Source of the DNA: Megaleporinus macrocephalus
Taxonomy: Eukaryota; Chordata; Actinopteri; Characiformes; Anostomidae
Assembly (NCBI GenBank): GCA_021613375.1
Contig: CM038720.1
Location: forward strand, 40,576,449 to 40,640,448
Direction of reading: 5' to 3'
Length of the DNA stretch: 64,000 nt
The translations under genes and the position numbers were made by a program. Positions 33,694-45,318 of this stretch are shown piece after piece; position 1 is the stretch's first letter, and every line of letters starts with the position of its first letter. The notes beneath the pieces were generated by a model. It made no database searches. It saw nothing but the letters and a program-made list of their open reading frames with translations, and had not been told where the DNA came from.

Positions 33694-34499
33694 GTGTCTT
33701 GGCGAGTCTCTCTGTTAAACTCTGCCTCTAAAAGTGGCAGCTCTGAGATTTTCTGTTTCCTTGAATTCTATGAAAAAAAGCTTTTGTCATCTGGGAAAAG
33801 TCATGTTTGCGGAAACACAAAACAAAACCCGTTTATTTGCGGGTCTGCGTTATTCCTCTTCTGGTTGGAAACAGATCCCTGCCATTCAGAGCTGCGGTGG
33901 CTCCGTGGCGGTGTTATCACTGTGTTATACAACCGCAGTAACATACGAGTCGTCTCGTTGTCAGAGCTTATTCTTCAGGATTCCTCGTTATTTACAGGAA
34001 CTGGCCAAAGCGCCACCGCCGGGAATCAGCATGCAGGCCATGTCTGAGTACAGCAGTTCAGCAGAGATCTGATTTAGTGCCTGTCTCGTCTCCGAGTCCA
34101 CATTCTCGAGAATGCTGCTACATAACGTTGGACCTACGGCCCACCCTGCAGCTGCTGGTGATGATGCTGGTTTTGTTGGTTGATGTGACTCAGTAAACTA
34201 AAAGAAATGAAAAATAATAATTAAAAAATATGACATGCTGTTTGGTTTAGCATTCTAAGAGAGCGCAGAGTGACGGGGCCTTATTATAGCGCTGGAAGTG
34301 TTAGGAGCCTCGAGGGGACGTGACGAATCGTGCAATGTTCCACACACACATCAGCGCGTGAATCATCTGACGTACAACAAAGTGCAGTGGATGCGTTGTT
34401 GGTGAAGACAAGCTTAATTGCGTTTTAGGAGCAGTGGTGTGAAATCGGCTTCTCGTCTTGCTGGTTTTGGTTCGTCAGCATGTTTTATGATTGATGACT
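33694..34499. other. Unique sequence, no gene seen
   Basis: Two overlapping plus-strand frames of 112-119 codons (33688-34072) start in or next to the transposon end and have no recognisable domain. I do not call them. Confidence 0.45.
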
Positions 34500-34938
34500 G
34501 AGCTAGTCCAAATATTACTAAAACTAAAATATTCCTAAAACAAACATTTGAGTGTATTTAAATGTAAAAATGAGAATGTATATTTTTATAAGAGCTATAA
34601 AACCACCAAACCTGTTTATCAGAACAAGATCTCAGCATCTACACTATCTTCTTCAGTCCTGTTAGAGAAGCAGCTCATGTGGCTCCTCATGAAGCTGCTG
34701 GTCAGAATGTTCAAAGTATGTAACCTGCATCAGAGCAAATGAGCTCATTTCTAAAAGAGCCTCTAAACATTCTTTAAACACAACCAGATGTTTAATTCTG
34801 CTCCAGGAATAATTCCATACCGACTATTCTATAGTTCTGATCTCCTCGCACTTATTCACTAATATTATTACTATTAATATAGTACACATAGGAACAACCT
34901 GGGGAGGTGTGTCCAAACCATTTGGACTGATGGTGTAT
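34500..34938 (-). mobile_element. MITE-2, near-complete minus-strand copy
   Basis: It is the complement of 12262-12700: 'aaacatttgagtgtattt', 'agaacaagatctcagcatc', 'catgaagctgctggtcag', 'gatgtttaattctgctcc', ending in a diverged 'gtgtgtccaaaccatttgg'. It lacks the TA microsatellite and the 3' terminal repeat. Confidence 0.85.
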
Positions 34939-35584
34939 GCAGTTGTTTGGACAAGTTTTGGCAAAGAATGGGTTTAAAACAAACCACCGAAATGTTGAAG
35001 GACCACCAAAAGTCGTTACACTGCTATATTCCTCCAGTCTTTATTTAAAAGCATGTAATTACGACCTGGCGATGTTTTCTCGCAGCTAAAAGTCTAAAAC
35101 CAGAGCGATCAGCGCTCCAGCTCACGCTTGTGCACTTCATTTAAAGCCAATATGAGCAAAGGCTGCACGTCTCCACACCAGCACCTCCGCCTGAGCAGCC
35201 GGTTGGGCAGCGGCGTATGGAAGTTCAAGAGCGGAGTGGTGAAGAAAAAAGAAGGCATGACCCCAAAGCCTTTGATTCAGAGGTAATTTTAGGTAATGGC
35301 TTCCAGAGTGAAGGTTTAAGGTCACAGGAATGTGCTGGAGTGATCTTGAACTGCTAGGCTATTGCGCTCCTCTCAGCCGTGCGAAGGAGTGTGTGCGCAA
35401 GCTCGTCGGGGCCAAGCGAAAGAAAAGAGAGAGCCCAGATTGCTGAAGGTGTGTTTTGCTTGAGCTGCTGCAAGTAAAAAAACTTAAATCCTTAAAAGAA
35501 ACTTAAAAGAAACTGATCAGGGATCAGATATCACCATACACATGTAACTACTAGTGATGTAACTAGTAACACATGTAACTACTC
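34939..35584. other. Unique sequence, no gene seen
   Basis: Mostly non-repetitive. The last 60 bp ('catgtaactactagtgatg') match the TAATTAC-rich family. Confidence 0.5.
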
Positions 35585-36238
35585 AATACAGACACTGGTT
35601 GAACATACAGACTCCACAAAGACACTGGGAGACCGTACAAACCCCACACAGACACTGGGAGACCGTACACACTCCACACAGACACTGGGAGACCATACAC
35701 ACTCCACACAGACACTGGGAAACCATACAGACTCTACACAAACACTGGGAGACCATACAGACTCCACACAGACACTGGGAGACCGTACACACTCCACACA
35801 GACACTGGGAGACCATACACACTCCACACAGACACTGGGAGACCATACAAACCCCACACAGACACTGGGAGACCATACACACTCCACACAGACACTGGGA
35901 GACCATACACACTCCACACAGACACTGGGAGACCATACAAACCCCACACAGACACTGGGAGACCATACACACTCCACACAGACACTGGGAGACCATACAC
36001 ACTCCAAATAGACACTGGGAGACCATACAGACTCTACACAGACACTGGGAGACCATACAGACTCTACACAGACACTGGGAGACCGTATACACTCCACACA
36101 GACACTGGGAGACCGTATACACTCCACACAGACACTGAGAGACCATACAAACCCCACACAGACACTGGGAGACCATACACACTCCACACAGACACTGGGA
36201 GACCGTATACACTCCACACAGACACTGAGAGACCCTCC
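35585..36238 (-). repeat. 30-bp minisatellite, about 21 copies, reverse orientation
   Basis: The units 'gacactgggagaccatacac' and 'actccacaca' are the exact complement of the 4625-7052 unit, with the same classes of variants (ACACACTCC, ACAGACTCC, ACAAACCCC). It is shorter and slightly more diverged than the other array. Confidence 0.95.
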
Positions 36239-36639
36239 ACATAGACAAGATGTTTCTACAGAAGGTCAGTGTCTGCAGATCTGAAACATAAAGACGTTCT
36301 GTGATGTAACGGGTTCTAGATTTTTTTTTAGGTATTTATCCACTTCTAGCTATTTGTAACCATCACCAGAACGACTCAGACCCGAAATCTCCCCCAGCTG
36401 CAGCTGGGCAGACCTTAGATCTGGATCATGAAGGAAGCTCGCTCAGCTCAGCGTGACACATTCCAATCAATCAAGCTCTCGGTTTAGTCAAGGGTCAGCA
36501 GTATTGGGTTCATCTGTCGTAGGACTGGAGAATCGATGCTCCTCTCCAGCCGTATCTCCTGCAGAGAGCTTGACCTCCTCACCCAAGCTAGACACCCGTT
36601 CTACATCCACACTCCCGCCACATGGGGCCCATAAACTCA
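36239..36639. other. Unique sequence, no gene seen
   Basis: Non-repetitive. Nothing recognised before the poly-T run near 36660. Confidence 0.5.
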
Positions 36640-36949
36640 AATGTGCATTTCAGACAGTTTTTTTTTTTGTTTGCAAAACTCTTGACCCCTTCATAAGCAT
36701 CCGTTTAGACTACAGCTGAGCTCCACTGTGAAGTTTATGTTTGCATACCTGCAGGGTACATACAGTTTGGCGTCATATAAGGACAGAACAAGCAGCTCCA
36801 GACAGACTGGACCCAGTGGACGCTTATCAGAGGAGTTCCTACATCAAGTGTAGCTGGACACTAATGAAAACATCACCAAGGAATGCAGCAAGAGATGGCT
36901 CGAAGGGCTTAAAGCATTGGGTCACACTGCATTCCCTGATGTGTAGAAG
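36640..36949 (+). mobile_element. Tc1-like family B, 5' segment
   Basis: 'gtttgcatacctgcagggta', 'ggcgtcatataaggacag' and 'gtggacgcttatcagagg' reappear at 38380-38615, and 'tgatgtgtagaagctc' reappears at 39978. The segment leads directly into transposase C-terminal repeats. It is too diverged for a frame to be read. Confidence 0.6.
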
Positions 36950-38378
36950 CTCTATTCAAACCTTTATCCCATCTGTGAAACATGGTGGTGGTAGCATCAA
37001 GGGTTTGCTGCTGAACAATGGATTCAATGACTATACGAGCAAATTCTAAAGGAAGGTATCAGGACATCTGTCTCTGAGCTGAACCTAAGCAGAACATGGG
37101 TCATACAGCAGGACAACAACCCTAAACACACAAGTTGGTGTACCAAAGATGGTTCAAGAAGAATAAAGTTAATGTTTGGAATGAGCAGTCAACGTCCAGA
37201 CCTTAATCTTACAGAAATGTCATGGATGGACCTGAATTGAGCAGCTCATGTGAGGAAACCCACCAACGTCCCAGAGTTAGAGCTGTTCTTTTTGGAGGAA
37301 CCGGCTAAAAGTCCTCCAAGCTGATGTTCAGAATGGATTCAAACCCTTATCCCATCTGTGAAACATGGTGGTGGTAGCATCAAGGGTTCTGAATCTAAGC
37401 AGAACAAGGGTCATGGAGCAGGACAACAACCCTAAACACACAAGTCGGTCTACCACCAAAGATGGTTCAAGAAGAATGAAGTTAATGTTTGGAATGACCA
37501 GTCAACATCCAGACCTTAGTCCTATGGAAATGTTGTGGATGGACCTGAATTGAGCAGCTCATGTAAGGAAACCAACGTCCCAGAGTTGGAGCTATTCTGT
37601 TTGGAGGAACCAGCTAAAAGTCCTCCAAGCTGATGTTTAGAATAGACTCAAACACTTATCCCATCTGTGAAACGTGGTGGTAGCATCAAGGGTTTGATGC
37701 TGAACAATGAATTCTACAAGAAGGCATCAGGACATCTGTCCACAAGCTGAATCTTAGCAGAACGTGGGTCATGCAGCAGGACACTGACTCTAAACACACA
37801 AGTCAGTCTACCAAAGATGAATAGACTGAATACCACCTGAATTGAGCAGCTCATGTGAGCAAACGGCCCAACGTCCCAGAGTTGGAGCTGTCCTGTTTGG
37901 ACGAACCAGCTAAAAGTCCTCCAAGCTGATGTTCAGAATGGATTCAAACCCTTAACACTTATCCCATCTGTAAAACAGGGTGGTGGTAGCATCAAGGGTT
38001 TGCTACTGGACAATGAATTCTGACTTATACCAGCAAATTCTAAAGGAAGGTACCAGGACACCTGACTTTAAACACGCAAGTCGGTCTACCAAAGATGGTT
38101 CAAGAAGAATAATGTTAACGTCTGGAATGACCGAGTCAAAGTCCAAACATTAATACTATAGAAATGTCATGGACGGACCTGAATTGAGCAGCTCATGTGA
38201 GGAAACCCTTCAATGTCCCAGAGTTGGAGCTGTTCTGTTTGGAGGAACCGGCTAAAAGTCCTCCAAGCTGATGTTCAGAACAGATCAACAGTTACTGGAA
38301 ACCTTTATCTGTTAGTTATTACTGCACAAGAGCATCACAGCAGATACTGAAACCACAGGTTCACATACTTTTACCATA
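36950..38378 (+). pseudogene. Tc1-like transposase C-terminal region, four tandem copies
   Basis: Units begin near 36957, 37337, 37644 and 37943 at 'cttatcccatctgtgaaac' followed by 'atggtggtggtagcatcaag'. Each carries decayed versions of the catalytic blocks: the KHGGGSI motif, the second-Asp motif (frame at 37365 reads EQDNNPKHTS) and the Glu motif (HPDLSPMEMLWMDLN). Stops and indels break every unit. The last unit continues into the normal gene end and 3' flank ('gatcaacagttactggaaac', 'ggttcacatacttttacc'). A single transposase gene has one such region, so this is an internal tandem multiplication of a dead gene. Confidence 0.8.
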
Positions 38379-38615
38379 CAACTCAGACAGCTTTGTTTGC
38401 AGAACCCTTGAAGCTCTTCATAATCACCTCTTTTAGACCACCACTGACCTCCACTGCCAAGTCTATGTTTGCATACTTGCAGGGTATATACAGCCTGGCG
38501 TCATATAAGGACAGAACAAGCAGATCCAGACAGACTGGACCCAGTGGACGCTTATCAGAGGAGTTCCTACATCAAGTGTGGATGGACACCAACGAAAACA
38601 GCACCAAAGGCAAGT
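38379..38615 (+). mobile_element. Tc1-like family B, second 5' segment
   Basis: Repeats 36650-36870 closely ('gacagactggacccagtgg', 'aggagttcctacatcaagtg'), so 36640-38378 and this segment look like a 1.7-kb tandem duplication with the second copy cut short. Confidence 0.7.
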
Positions 38616-39604
38616 GATAAATAGGCCATTAGATAGCGCTGGGATCAAAGACGGGATGGGATATTCCGTGGACGGGATATAACGCAGAAGCACCGAAACT
38701 CCGAGAACCTCACGGAGCACCTTCCCGTCTCTGGGCACCACATCAATGGCCTCCTGAATGTTTGAACGCTGGCTCAACACCCGTGATTAAATATTGAAGC
38801 GGTGGACTGAAAGCGTATCCCGCGAGAGGTAGAGCAGTGAAAGCGTTCGCCCAGAGAGAACGAGTCAGCAGCACTAAGTGCCCTATCGCTAAGGCTACGC
38901 AGCCTGACAGCGCTGATGCACACCAGATGCACCATAGAGGGTCTGAGCCAGGTTCTCAGGAGAGAACGCTCCAGTTAAACTGTCTAAGCTCCATTCAAAA
39001 CAGTTTACATACTTGCTATGATATATTCTGAGCGCCGCTGCTACTTTAAGGTGGACCCAAGGACGAAGAGATGAAATGAACTTCGTGGGCCGGACAGCAA
39101 CTCTCGGCTGGACGTAAACACTCGCGTGCGGCTATTAATGCGAGTTTGTAAACACGTGCACACACACACACTCGCACTCGGGCCTCTTTCTTTAGGGTTG
39201 GAGAAGCAGGACCAGGGCCTTGTGGTCAGCATTTAACAGAAGCGTTTATTGTTTAGCTTCTTTTGCTTCCACACAGTCTGCAGCGTGGAGTGTGTTTACA
39301 CAACTTCGCTCTCCTGTCCAGGTCCCCCCCCCCACCCACTCGCCTCTCTCCGGTGACGCTGTTGACATGAGGCTGAGGAAATTACCTTCACATGGCTAAA
39401 GAGTTGAGGTATCGTCCTCAGGGGAGCCTCAGAGTTCAGGGTCACCAGGTTTGCACCGCTGGTACTGCTGGAAGGATGTGAGAGTAGAAATGCATGCGCT
39501 CGTGATGAGGCTGGAGCATTAGCGGAGCAGCACAAAGCCAAGTGTTGGATGGAAGGGCATAGAGCGTGGAGCTGTGGAGCTGTCCAACTGGTGTATAGGA
39601 GCTC
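38616..39604. other. Unique sequence, no gene seen
   Basis: Non-repetitive. A short CA run lies at 39160-39171 and a C-run at 39324-39333. No gene is recognised. Confidence 0.5.
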
Positions 39605-39890
39605 CATTCACTAGATTTCATTCAGTCATTTTAGTTTTTAGATTTTAAGTTTGTTTCCTTTTCCTTTTAATCTTTCTTTTATCGTTTCCTTATTTTCTTC
39701 TAATGTTCTCAGTTTATTTGTTTATTTATATTTTACTCTTTTATGTATTTAGTTTAATTTATTTATGTATAGTCTTTATTATTTTTATTACCTTTGATTT
39801 TCTTACCTATGATTTTATTGATTCCTACCTTTAAATTCTTATTTTTATCTTATTTTATACGATCTTGTATTTTACATCTTTCTAAAATGC
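39605..39890. other. T-rich low-complexity tract
   Basis: About 280 bp of T-rich sequence ('ttttatcttattttatac') without a regular period. Confidence 0.7.
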
Positions 39891-39919
39891 TGGATCAACA
39901 TTGTCAGTCCCCATACAAG

Positions 39920-40615
39920 TAGGGCTGGGTATAAGTTTGCTGGAAGGGCACAAAGCACTGGGTCAAACTGCAGGCCCTGATGTGTAGAAGCTCCATTCAA
40001 ACCCTTATCTGTGAAACATGGTGGTGGTAGCATCAAGGGTTTGCTGCTGGACAATGAATTCTGACTTATACCAGTAAATTCTACTTTGAGCTGAATCTAA
40101 GCAGAACGTGGGTCCTGCAGCAGGACAACAACCCAAAACTCACAAGTGGTTCCACCAAAGATGCTGGAAGTAGAATAAAGTTAATGTTTGGAGTCCAAGT
40201 CCAGACATTAATCCAATCAATATGCTTTGCAAGGACCTGAAGTGAGCAGCTCATATGAGGAAACCCACCAACATCCCAAAGTCGGAGATGTTTTGTTTGG
40301 AGGAACCGGCTAAGCTGATGTTCAGGATGGATCAACAGTTACCAGAAACCTTTATCTGCAGTTATTACCCCACAAGAGCATCACAGCAGATACTGAAAGT
40401 ACATGTACAGATACTTTTACTCTCACAAATATAAAATATTAGATCATTTTCCTCAACAAATCAATACCCAAGTCTAATATGTTTGTCTCAACTGTTTCAT
40501 TTGCTTCTCTTTATCTACTTTTATGAAAATCTATGAAGTTTTAGGTCAAACATATGTAGAATTACAGAAAACTCTAAAGGGTTGACAACCTTTCAAGCAC
40601 AGCTGTAACTAAAAA
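39920..40615 (+). pseudogene. Tc1-like family B transposase 3' half with transposon end
   Basis: It starts at 'gctggaagggcacaaagc', passes 'aaacatggtggtggtagc' (KHGGGS block), 'cagcaggacaacaaccc' (QQDNNP block) and 'aagtccagacattaatcc' (SPD-NP block). It ends in the 3' region 'gatcattttcctcaacaaa' and the terminal sequence 'gacaacctttcaagcacagc'. Frame breaks occur throughout. This is the only family B copy in the window that keeps the 3' end. Confidence 0.75.
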
Positions 40616-40962
40616 CCTCATTATTAGGTAGCTTTGCCATATGGTATTGCTTGGCAACTCTCCAAGCACAATTCCTTGGAGCTCCACGTACAGCGTGAGT
40701 CCTATCTGGACTGTACTCGTGATAAAAATGGAACTCATGCTGTTGAAAGCTGTCAGATAACACCGTCACAACTTTCTGAGGGGTTACATGTCAATGTTGT
40801 GACAATGTTGTGAGCATCAAAGCAATAGGTTGTCACAACACTGGCATTGTAACCGTGTTGGCTGGTTGTATTATGGGAAGCGAAGAACTACTGCATGCCA
40901 TATGTGGCAGAAATAACTAACACTGAATTATTGGCATCAAAATACATCCTAGACACAACAAA
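40616..40962. other. Unique sequence, no gene seen
   Basis: Nothing recognised. Short local repeats of 'gttgtgacaatgttgtgagc' occur near 40793-40820. Confidence 0.5.
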
Positions 40963-41350
40963 TACAGCCCTGTGCAAAGGTTTAGTCACTTGAGGACATT
41001 ATTATATTTAAAAACTAATTTTTATTGAAATATTAAACAGTATTAATACAGTAAGTAGTGCTTTTCCAACCCTTTCCAAGCTTCTCCTAAACAACCCAGT
41101 ATTATTATCAGTTCTCATCTAATACCTGCTTTGACTGCTCAGTACTTCATTAAGATAAATCAAGATTTGCTGCTGAAGGAGCTGAACACATTCATACAAT
41201 GTCTGGGGCGTCCAGGAGAAATCTGGAACCTAACTTTGTTCTTCAAACTGGATCAAGATCTGATCTACTTCTCTCACAATAACATATTCATCTTACTTTG
41301 TATTGTATGTCTGATTATTTACATCTGTTCTAATCAGATCTGCTGTTCTC
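40963..41350 (+). repeat. Dispersed repeat family C, copy 2
   Basis: It begins 'tacagccctgtgcaaagg', which resembles the terminus of a fish Tc1-type element, and shares about 280 bp with 30340-30620 at high identity. It carries one copy of the segment that is expanded fourfold in copy 1. Confidence 0.75.
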
Positions 41351-41735
41351 ACCTAAACTTACTAAACATGACTGAGGGGTCTCACAGTCACAGTAGACCC
41401 TCTACTTCAGACACGACCTCACCCCCGTTCTGCTCGTGCTGTGCTCGTAAGTGAAAGGCTGCAGTCGGATTCATTTCATCTCCAGGTAATTGGCACACCA
41501 CGGCACGACTGCCTTCCACAGACTTCCTCACATCTGGCCACCTTCACACAGCAGGCCTGGGTGGGGGCGGAGGGGGGAGAGGGGCTTCGATGAAACCTCA
41601 ACAAACGCCAAGCGCTCTAAATGAGAGCTATTTTTAAGGCGTGTCACCTGAGATATAATGATTTTCACAGCCGTGCGGTGACGGGGTCAGTAGTAGACGA
41701 GGAAAGAGTGGTATCGTGTCGCTCCCAGTTCCTTT
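41351..41735. other. Unique sequence, no gene seen
   Basis: Non-repetitive, with a G-rich patch 'gggtgggggcggagggggg' at 41560-41578. No gene. Confidence 0.5.
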
Positions 41736-43570
41736 GAACTGTTCCAGAAGATTTTATTCGTGTATTTTTTTCCATACTGCGCACATCCATATTCATTTTG
41801 GCCCACCAGCTTTTACAGATCTATATAACGAATTGCTTGAGCTACACACCCTCTAGCCTTCCTCAGCTTTTCCTTCCCAAACAAATGTCAGTAGAAAGCT
41901 CCAGAGCAGCCTCAGAGCAGCTTAAAGCCAAATGTGTTGGCTGGAAGGGCGTAAAGCATTGGGCTGTGAAACATGGTGGTGGTAGTATCAGGTTTAGGCC
42001 TGTTTTGCTGCATCTGGGCCAGGACGTCATTACCAGAATAATGAATTCTGAAATATACCAGCAAAAGGAAAGTTTCAAGACGTCTGTCTGTTAGCCGAAT
42101 CTCTGGAGAACGTGGGTCATAGAGCAAGACAACGACCCTAAACAGAGAAGTTGTTCTAGCAAAGATGGTTAAAGAACAATAAAGTTAATGTTTGGAAAGT
42201 CCAAGTCAAAGTTCTGACCTTAATCTAATAGTAACCCCTTCCAACCTGCGGCCCTCGTACTCAAGTGCCCTCTAATGGTATGCCCTTATCCTCTATAGGG
42301 CCCCCCTGTTAGGGGCTCTCATAACCAGAGCCCTCTAAAATTATGCAGCCCTCTTTCCTAGGACCCCTAATAGCCAGAAGTCAAAGTCAGAGCCGTGCCA
42401 CAACATCTCGTCCATTTTCATAAGGGCACAAAAGCAAGGCTAGGGGCCCCTAAAGCATGGCTAGAGCCCAAAGGATGGCTGGGGCCGCCAAGAGGCCCTG
42501 GGGTCAAAGTCCCTAAAAGTCAGAGGATCCTTAAAATGGAGGGCCCTCAGCAATAAAAATATATTGTATCATAAATGTTGATAGGCGTCACAAAACCAAA
42601 GATAGTTAAAGAAGAATTAAGCTAATGTTTGGATTGACCAGGTCAAAGTTCTGACCTTTATCCAATAGGAATGCTGTGGAAGGACCTGAAGTGAGGAGGA
42701 AACTCACCAACATCCCAGAGTTGGAGCTGTTCTGTTTAGAGATACAGGATAAAATTCCTCCAATCGGATCAACAGTTACCGCTTATAGAGTCGTATCGTG
42801 ACGTACAGTTCCTTTAAACTGTTCCAGTGGATTTTTGCTTTTCTTTTTTTTCCATATTACACACATCCATATCCATTCTGGCCGTCCAGCTTTAACCTCA
42901 AGCCTTCCTCAGCTTTTCCTTCCCAAACAAATATCAGTAGAATGATCTAGAACAGCCACAGAGCTTAAAGCCAAGTGTTGGCTAGAAGAGTATAAAGCAT
43001 TGGGTGGTGTAGGATCTCCATTTAGTAGCTTTTTCTGTGAAGCATGGTGGTGGTAGTATCAGGTTTGGGCCTGTTTTGCTGGACCAGTACATCACTACAG
43101 AACAATGAATTCTGAAATATACCAGCAAATTTTAAAGAACGTCTGTCTGTTAACCGAACCTCAGGAGAACGTGGGTCATACAGCACTACAACGACCCCAA
43201 ACAGAGAAGTTGTTCTACCAAAGATGGTTAAGGAAGAATAAAGCTAAATGTCTGGAAAGATCCAATAGGAATGCTGTGGAAGGACTTGAAATGAGGAGGA
43301 AACCCACCAACATTCCAGAGTTGGAGCTGTTCTGTTTAGAGATACAGGATAAAATTCCCCCAAATGTATATAACAGTTAGCGTATATTAACGTATATAAC
43401 ATAACAGTTACCAAAAACGCTCGTATCGTGTCACGGATTTGGATTTTTTTTTGTTTTTCCATATTACACTCATCCATATCCATTGTGGCCCACCAGCTTT
43501 TACCGATCTATATAACTAATAGCTGGAGCTGCTCACCCTCAAGCCTTCCTCAGCTTTTCCTTCCCAAACA
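41736..43570 (+). pseudogene. Tc1-like family D transposase fragments, tandemly duplicated block
   Basis: A block that starts 'gaactgttccag...ttttccatat' and 'cctcagcttttccttcccaa' occurs at about 41736, 42800 and 43430. After the first two copies come transposase scraps: 'gtgaaacatggtggtggtag' (KHGGGS), 'ttctgaaatataccagc', 'caagacaacgaccctaaac' (QDNDP-like) and 'ccaatcggatcaacagttacc'. Comparable scraps recur at 41940-42235, 42590-42790 and 43030-43380. All have frame breaks. The relation to family B is clear, but the sequence is distinct. Confidence 0.7.
42231..42565. other. GGCCC-rich segment interrupting the transposase block
   Basis: Sequence rich in 'gggcccc', 'ggggcc' and 'ccctaa' motifs lies between 'ttctgaccttaatctaatag' and a resumed transposase scrap at about 42590. 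It has no counterpart in the third block. It could be an inserted short repeat or a local expansion. I do not recognise it. Confidence 0.45.
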
Positions 43571-44165
43571 AACGGCTCTCAATCCAACACCTTCATCATT
43601 TCCTGTTCCTCAGTAATGACCTCAAGTAGACGGGTATCATCCTTCATTTCGCTTAGCCGGGCATATAAAGCCTTGTGGTCTGTGCGTTTGTGTGTGTGTG
43701 TGTGTGTGTGTGAGTCCAGGCTCTAAAGTCCAGGGGCAGCACACTTAGTGCTAAATCAATGACCTCAGCTCCCAACAGCTCTTCAGCTTTCTGCTGATGA
43801 GGTGGCTGTGCTGAGGTGGCAAAAACGGAGTGAAGTGTTAGATTGAAACGCAGCGCTGGAGCCCTGCAGGGAACACGAGCCCCTGGATTGGATATAAAGT
43901 GAAACAGGGACGAGGCTGTGCACGCAAGATGTGTTTAAGATGAGCTCAAATGCCTCGTAATGCAATAAGCTATTCTAAACTGCAATCCATAACCGCACCG
44001 GTAAGCAGAAGAGGAGAGTTTTTTAATATGAGCTGAATTTATTTCTAAAAATCAAAAGCATCAGAAGTGCACACAGGAGTCTGACAGAGACGAATGTGAT
44101 TCATTACTATTGTTTAATCAGAATTAACTACATCCCCAGTAGCAACTAGCACACCTTCTTGTCAT
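43571..44165. other. Unique sequence with a short GT microsatellite
   Basis: GT run at about 43688-43711; otherwise non-repetitive, with no gene. Confidence 0.5.
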
Positions 44166-44169
44166 TTCC

Positions 44170-44340
44170 ATGTGCGTCTGTTTATTTTAGTTTCCTAGCA
44201 CCTCCTTGTCTCCGCCCTTTCTTATGCCTCTCACCTGTTTATAGTCTGTGCCACGCCCCCGTTGCCAGGTGTTTGTTTTCTGTCCTTGTGTATTTATACC
44301 CCTGTGTTTGCTCCTAGTCTCTGTCTGGCATTTGTCGATA
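44170..44340 (+). mobile_element. Possible LTR-retrotransposon remnant (solo LTR fragment)
   Basis: 'gtttatagtctgtgccacgc', 'gttgccaggtgtttg' and 'gtgtatttatacccctgtg', followed by 'gtctctgtctggcatttgtc', has the TATA-like box plus short transcribed-leader look of fish Ty3-type LTRs. No internal coding region, primer-binding site or second LTR is seen. The call is tentative. Confidence 0.3.
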
Positions 44341-44439
44341 TCTGACGGTGGTGTCATGAATGCATTTGTGAATATCTAATGTAAGTAGCCAGTCTATGTA
44401 TATCTAGAGATATCTAGTGTTAGCATGCTAAACAGTTAG

Positions 44440-45318
44440 CCCTGACCCAGCCTGTTTTATAGTACCACTTTGTATCTAAGGAATTGATAGTGAGTCACTG
44501 TAGTACCACTTTGTTCCTGAAGGTGATAGTGAGTCACTGTAGTACTACTTTGTACCTAAAGAGGTGATAGTGAGTCACTGTAGTACCACTTTGTATTTAA
44601 GGAATTGATAGTGAGTCACTGTAGTACCACTTTGTATCTAAGGAATTGATAGTGAGTCACTGTAGTACCACTTTGTTCCTGAAGAGGTGATAATGAGTCA
44701 CTGTAGTACTACTTTGTACCTAAAGAGGTGATAGTGAGTCACTGTAGTACCACTTTGTATCTAAGGAGTTGATAGTGAGTCACTGTAGTACCACTTTGTA
44801 GCTGAAGGTGATAGAGAGTCACTGTAGTACAACTTTGAACCTGAAGAGGTGATAGTGAGTCACTGTAGTACTACTTTGTACCTAAAGAGGTGATAGTGAG
44901 TCACTGTAGTACCACTTTGTACCTGAAGAGGTAATAGTGAGTCACTGTAATACCAATTTTTACCTGAAGAGGTGATAGTAAGTCACTGTAGTACCACTTT
45001 GTACCTGAAGAGGTGATAGTGAGTGACTGTAGTACCACTTTGTACCTGAAGAGGTGATAGTGAGTCACTGTAGTACCACTTTGTACCTGAAGAGGTAATA
45101 GTGAGTCACTGTAATACCAATTTTTACCTGAAGAGGTGATAGTAAGTCACTGTAGTACCACTTTGTACCTGAAGAGGTGATAGTGAGTGACTGTAGTACC
45201 ACTTTGTACCTGAAGAGGTGATAGTGAGTCACTGTAGTACCACTTTGTACCTGAAGAGGTGATAGTGAGTCACTGTAGTACCACTTTGTACCTGAAGAGG
45301 TGATAGTGAGTCACTGTA
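44440..45318 (+). repeat. 41-bp minisatellite, about 21 copies (array 1)
   Basis: The unit runs 'cactgtagtaccactttgta' and 'cctgaagaggtgatagtgag', with a 41-bp period. The left part is more variable (TATCTAAGGAATTG, GTTCCTGAAGG), the right part more uniform. A block of about 160 bp is duplicated (44913-45075 and 45077-45240, both with 'taataccaatttttacc'). The same array occurs at 57726-58992. Confidence 0.95.

Noticed and set aside
33688..34072. Overlapping 112- and 119-codon plus frames
   Set aside because: They start in or beside the end of a MITE-2 remnant. Two different frames are open over the same bases, and neither shows a known domain.
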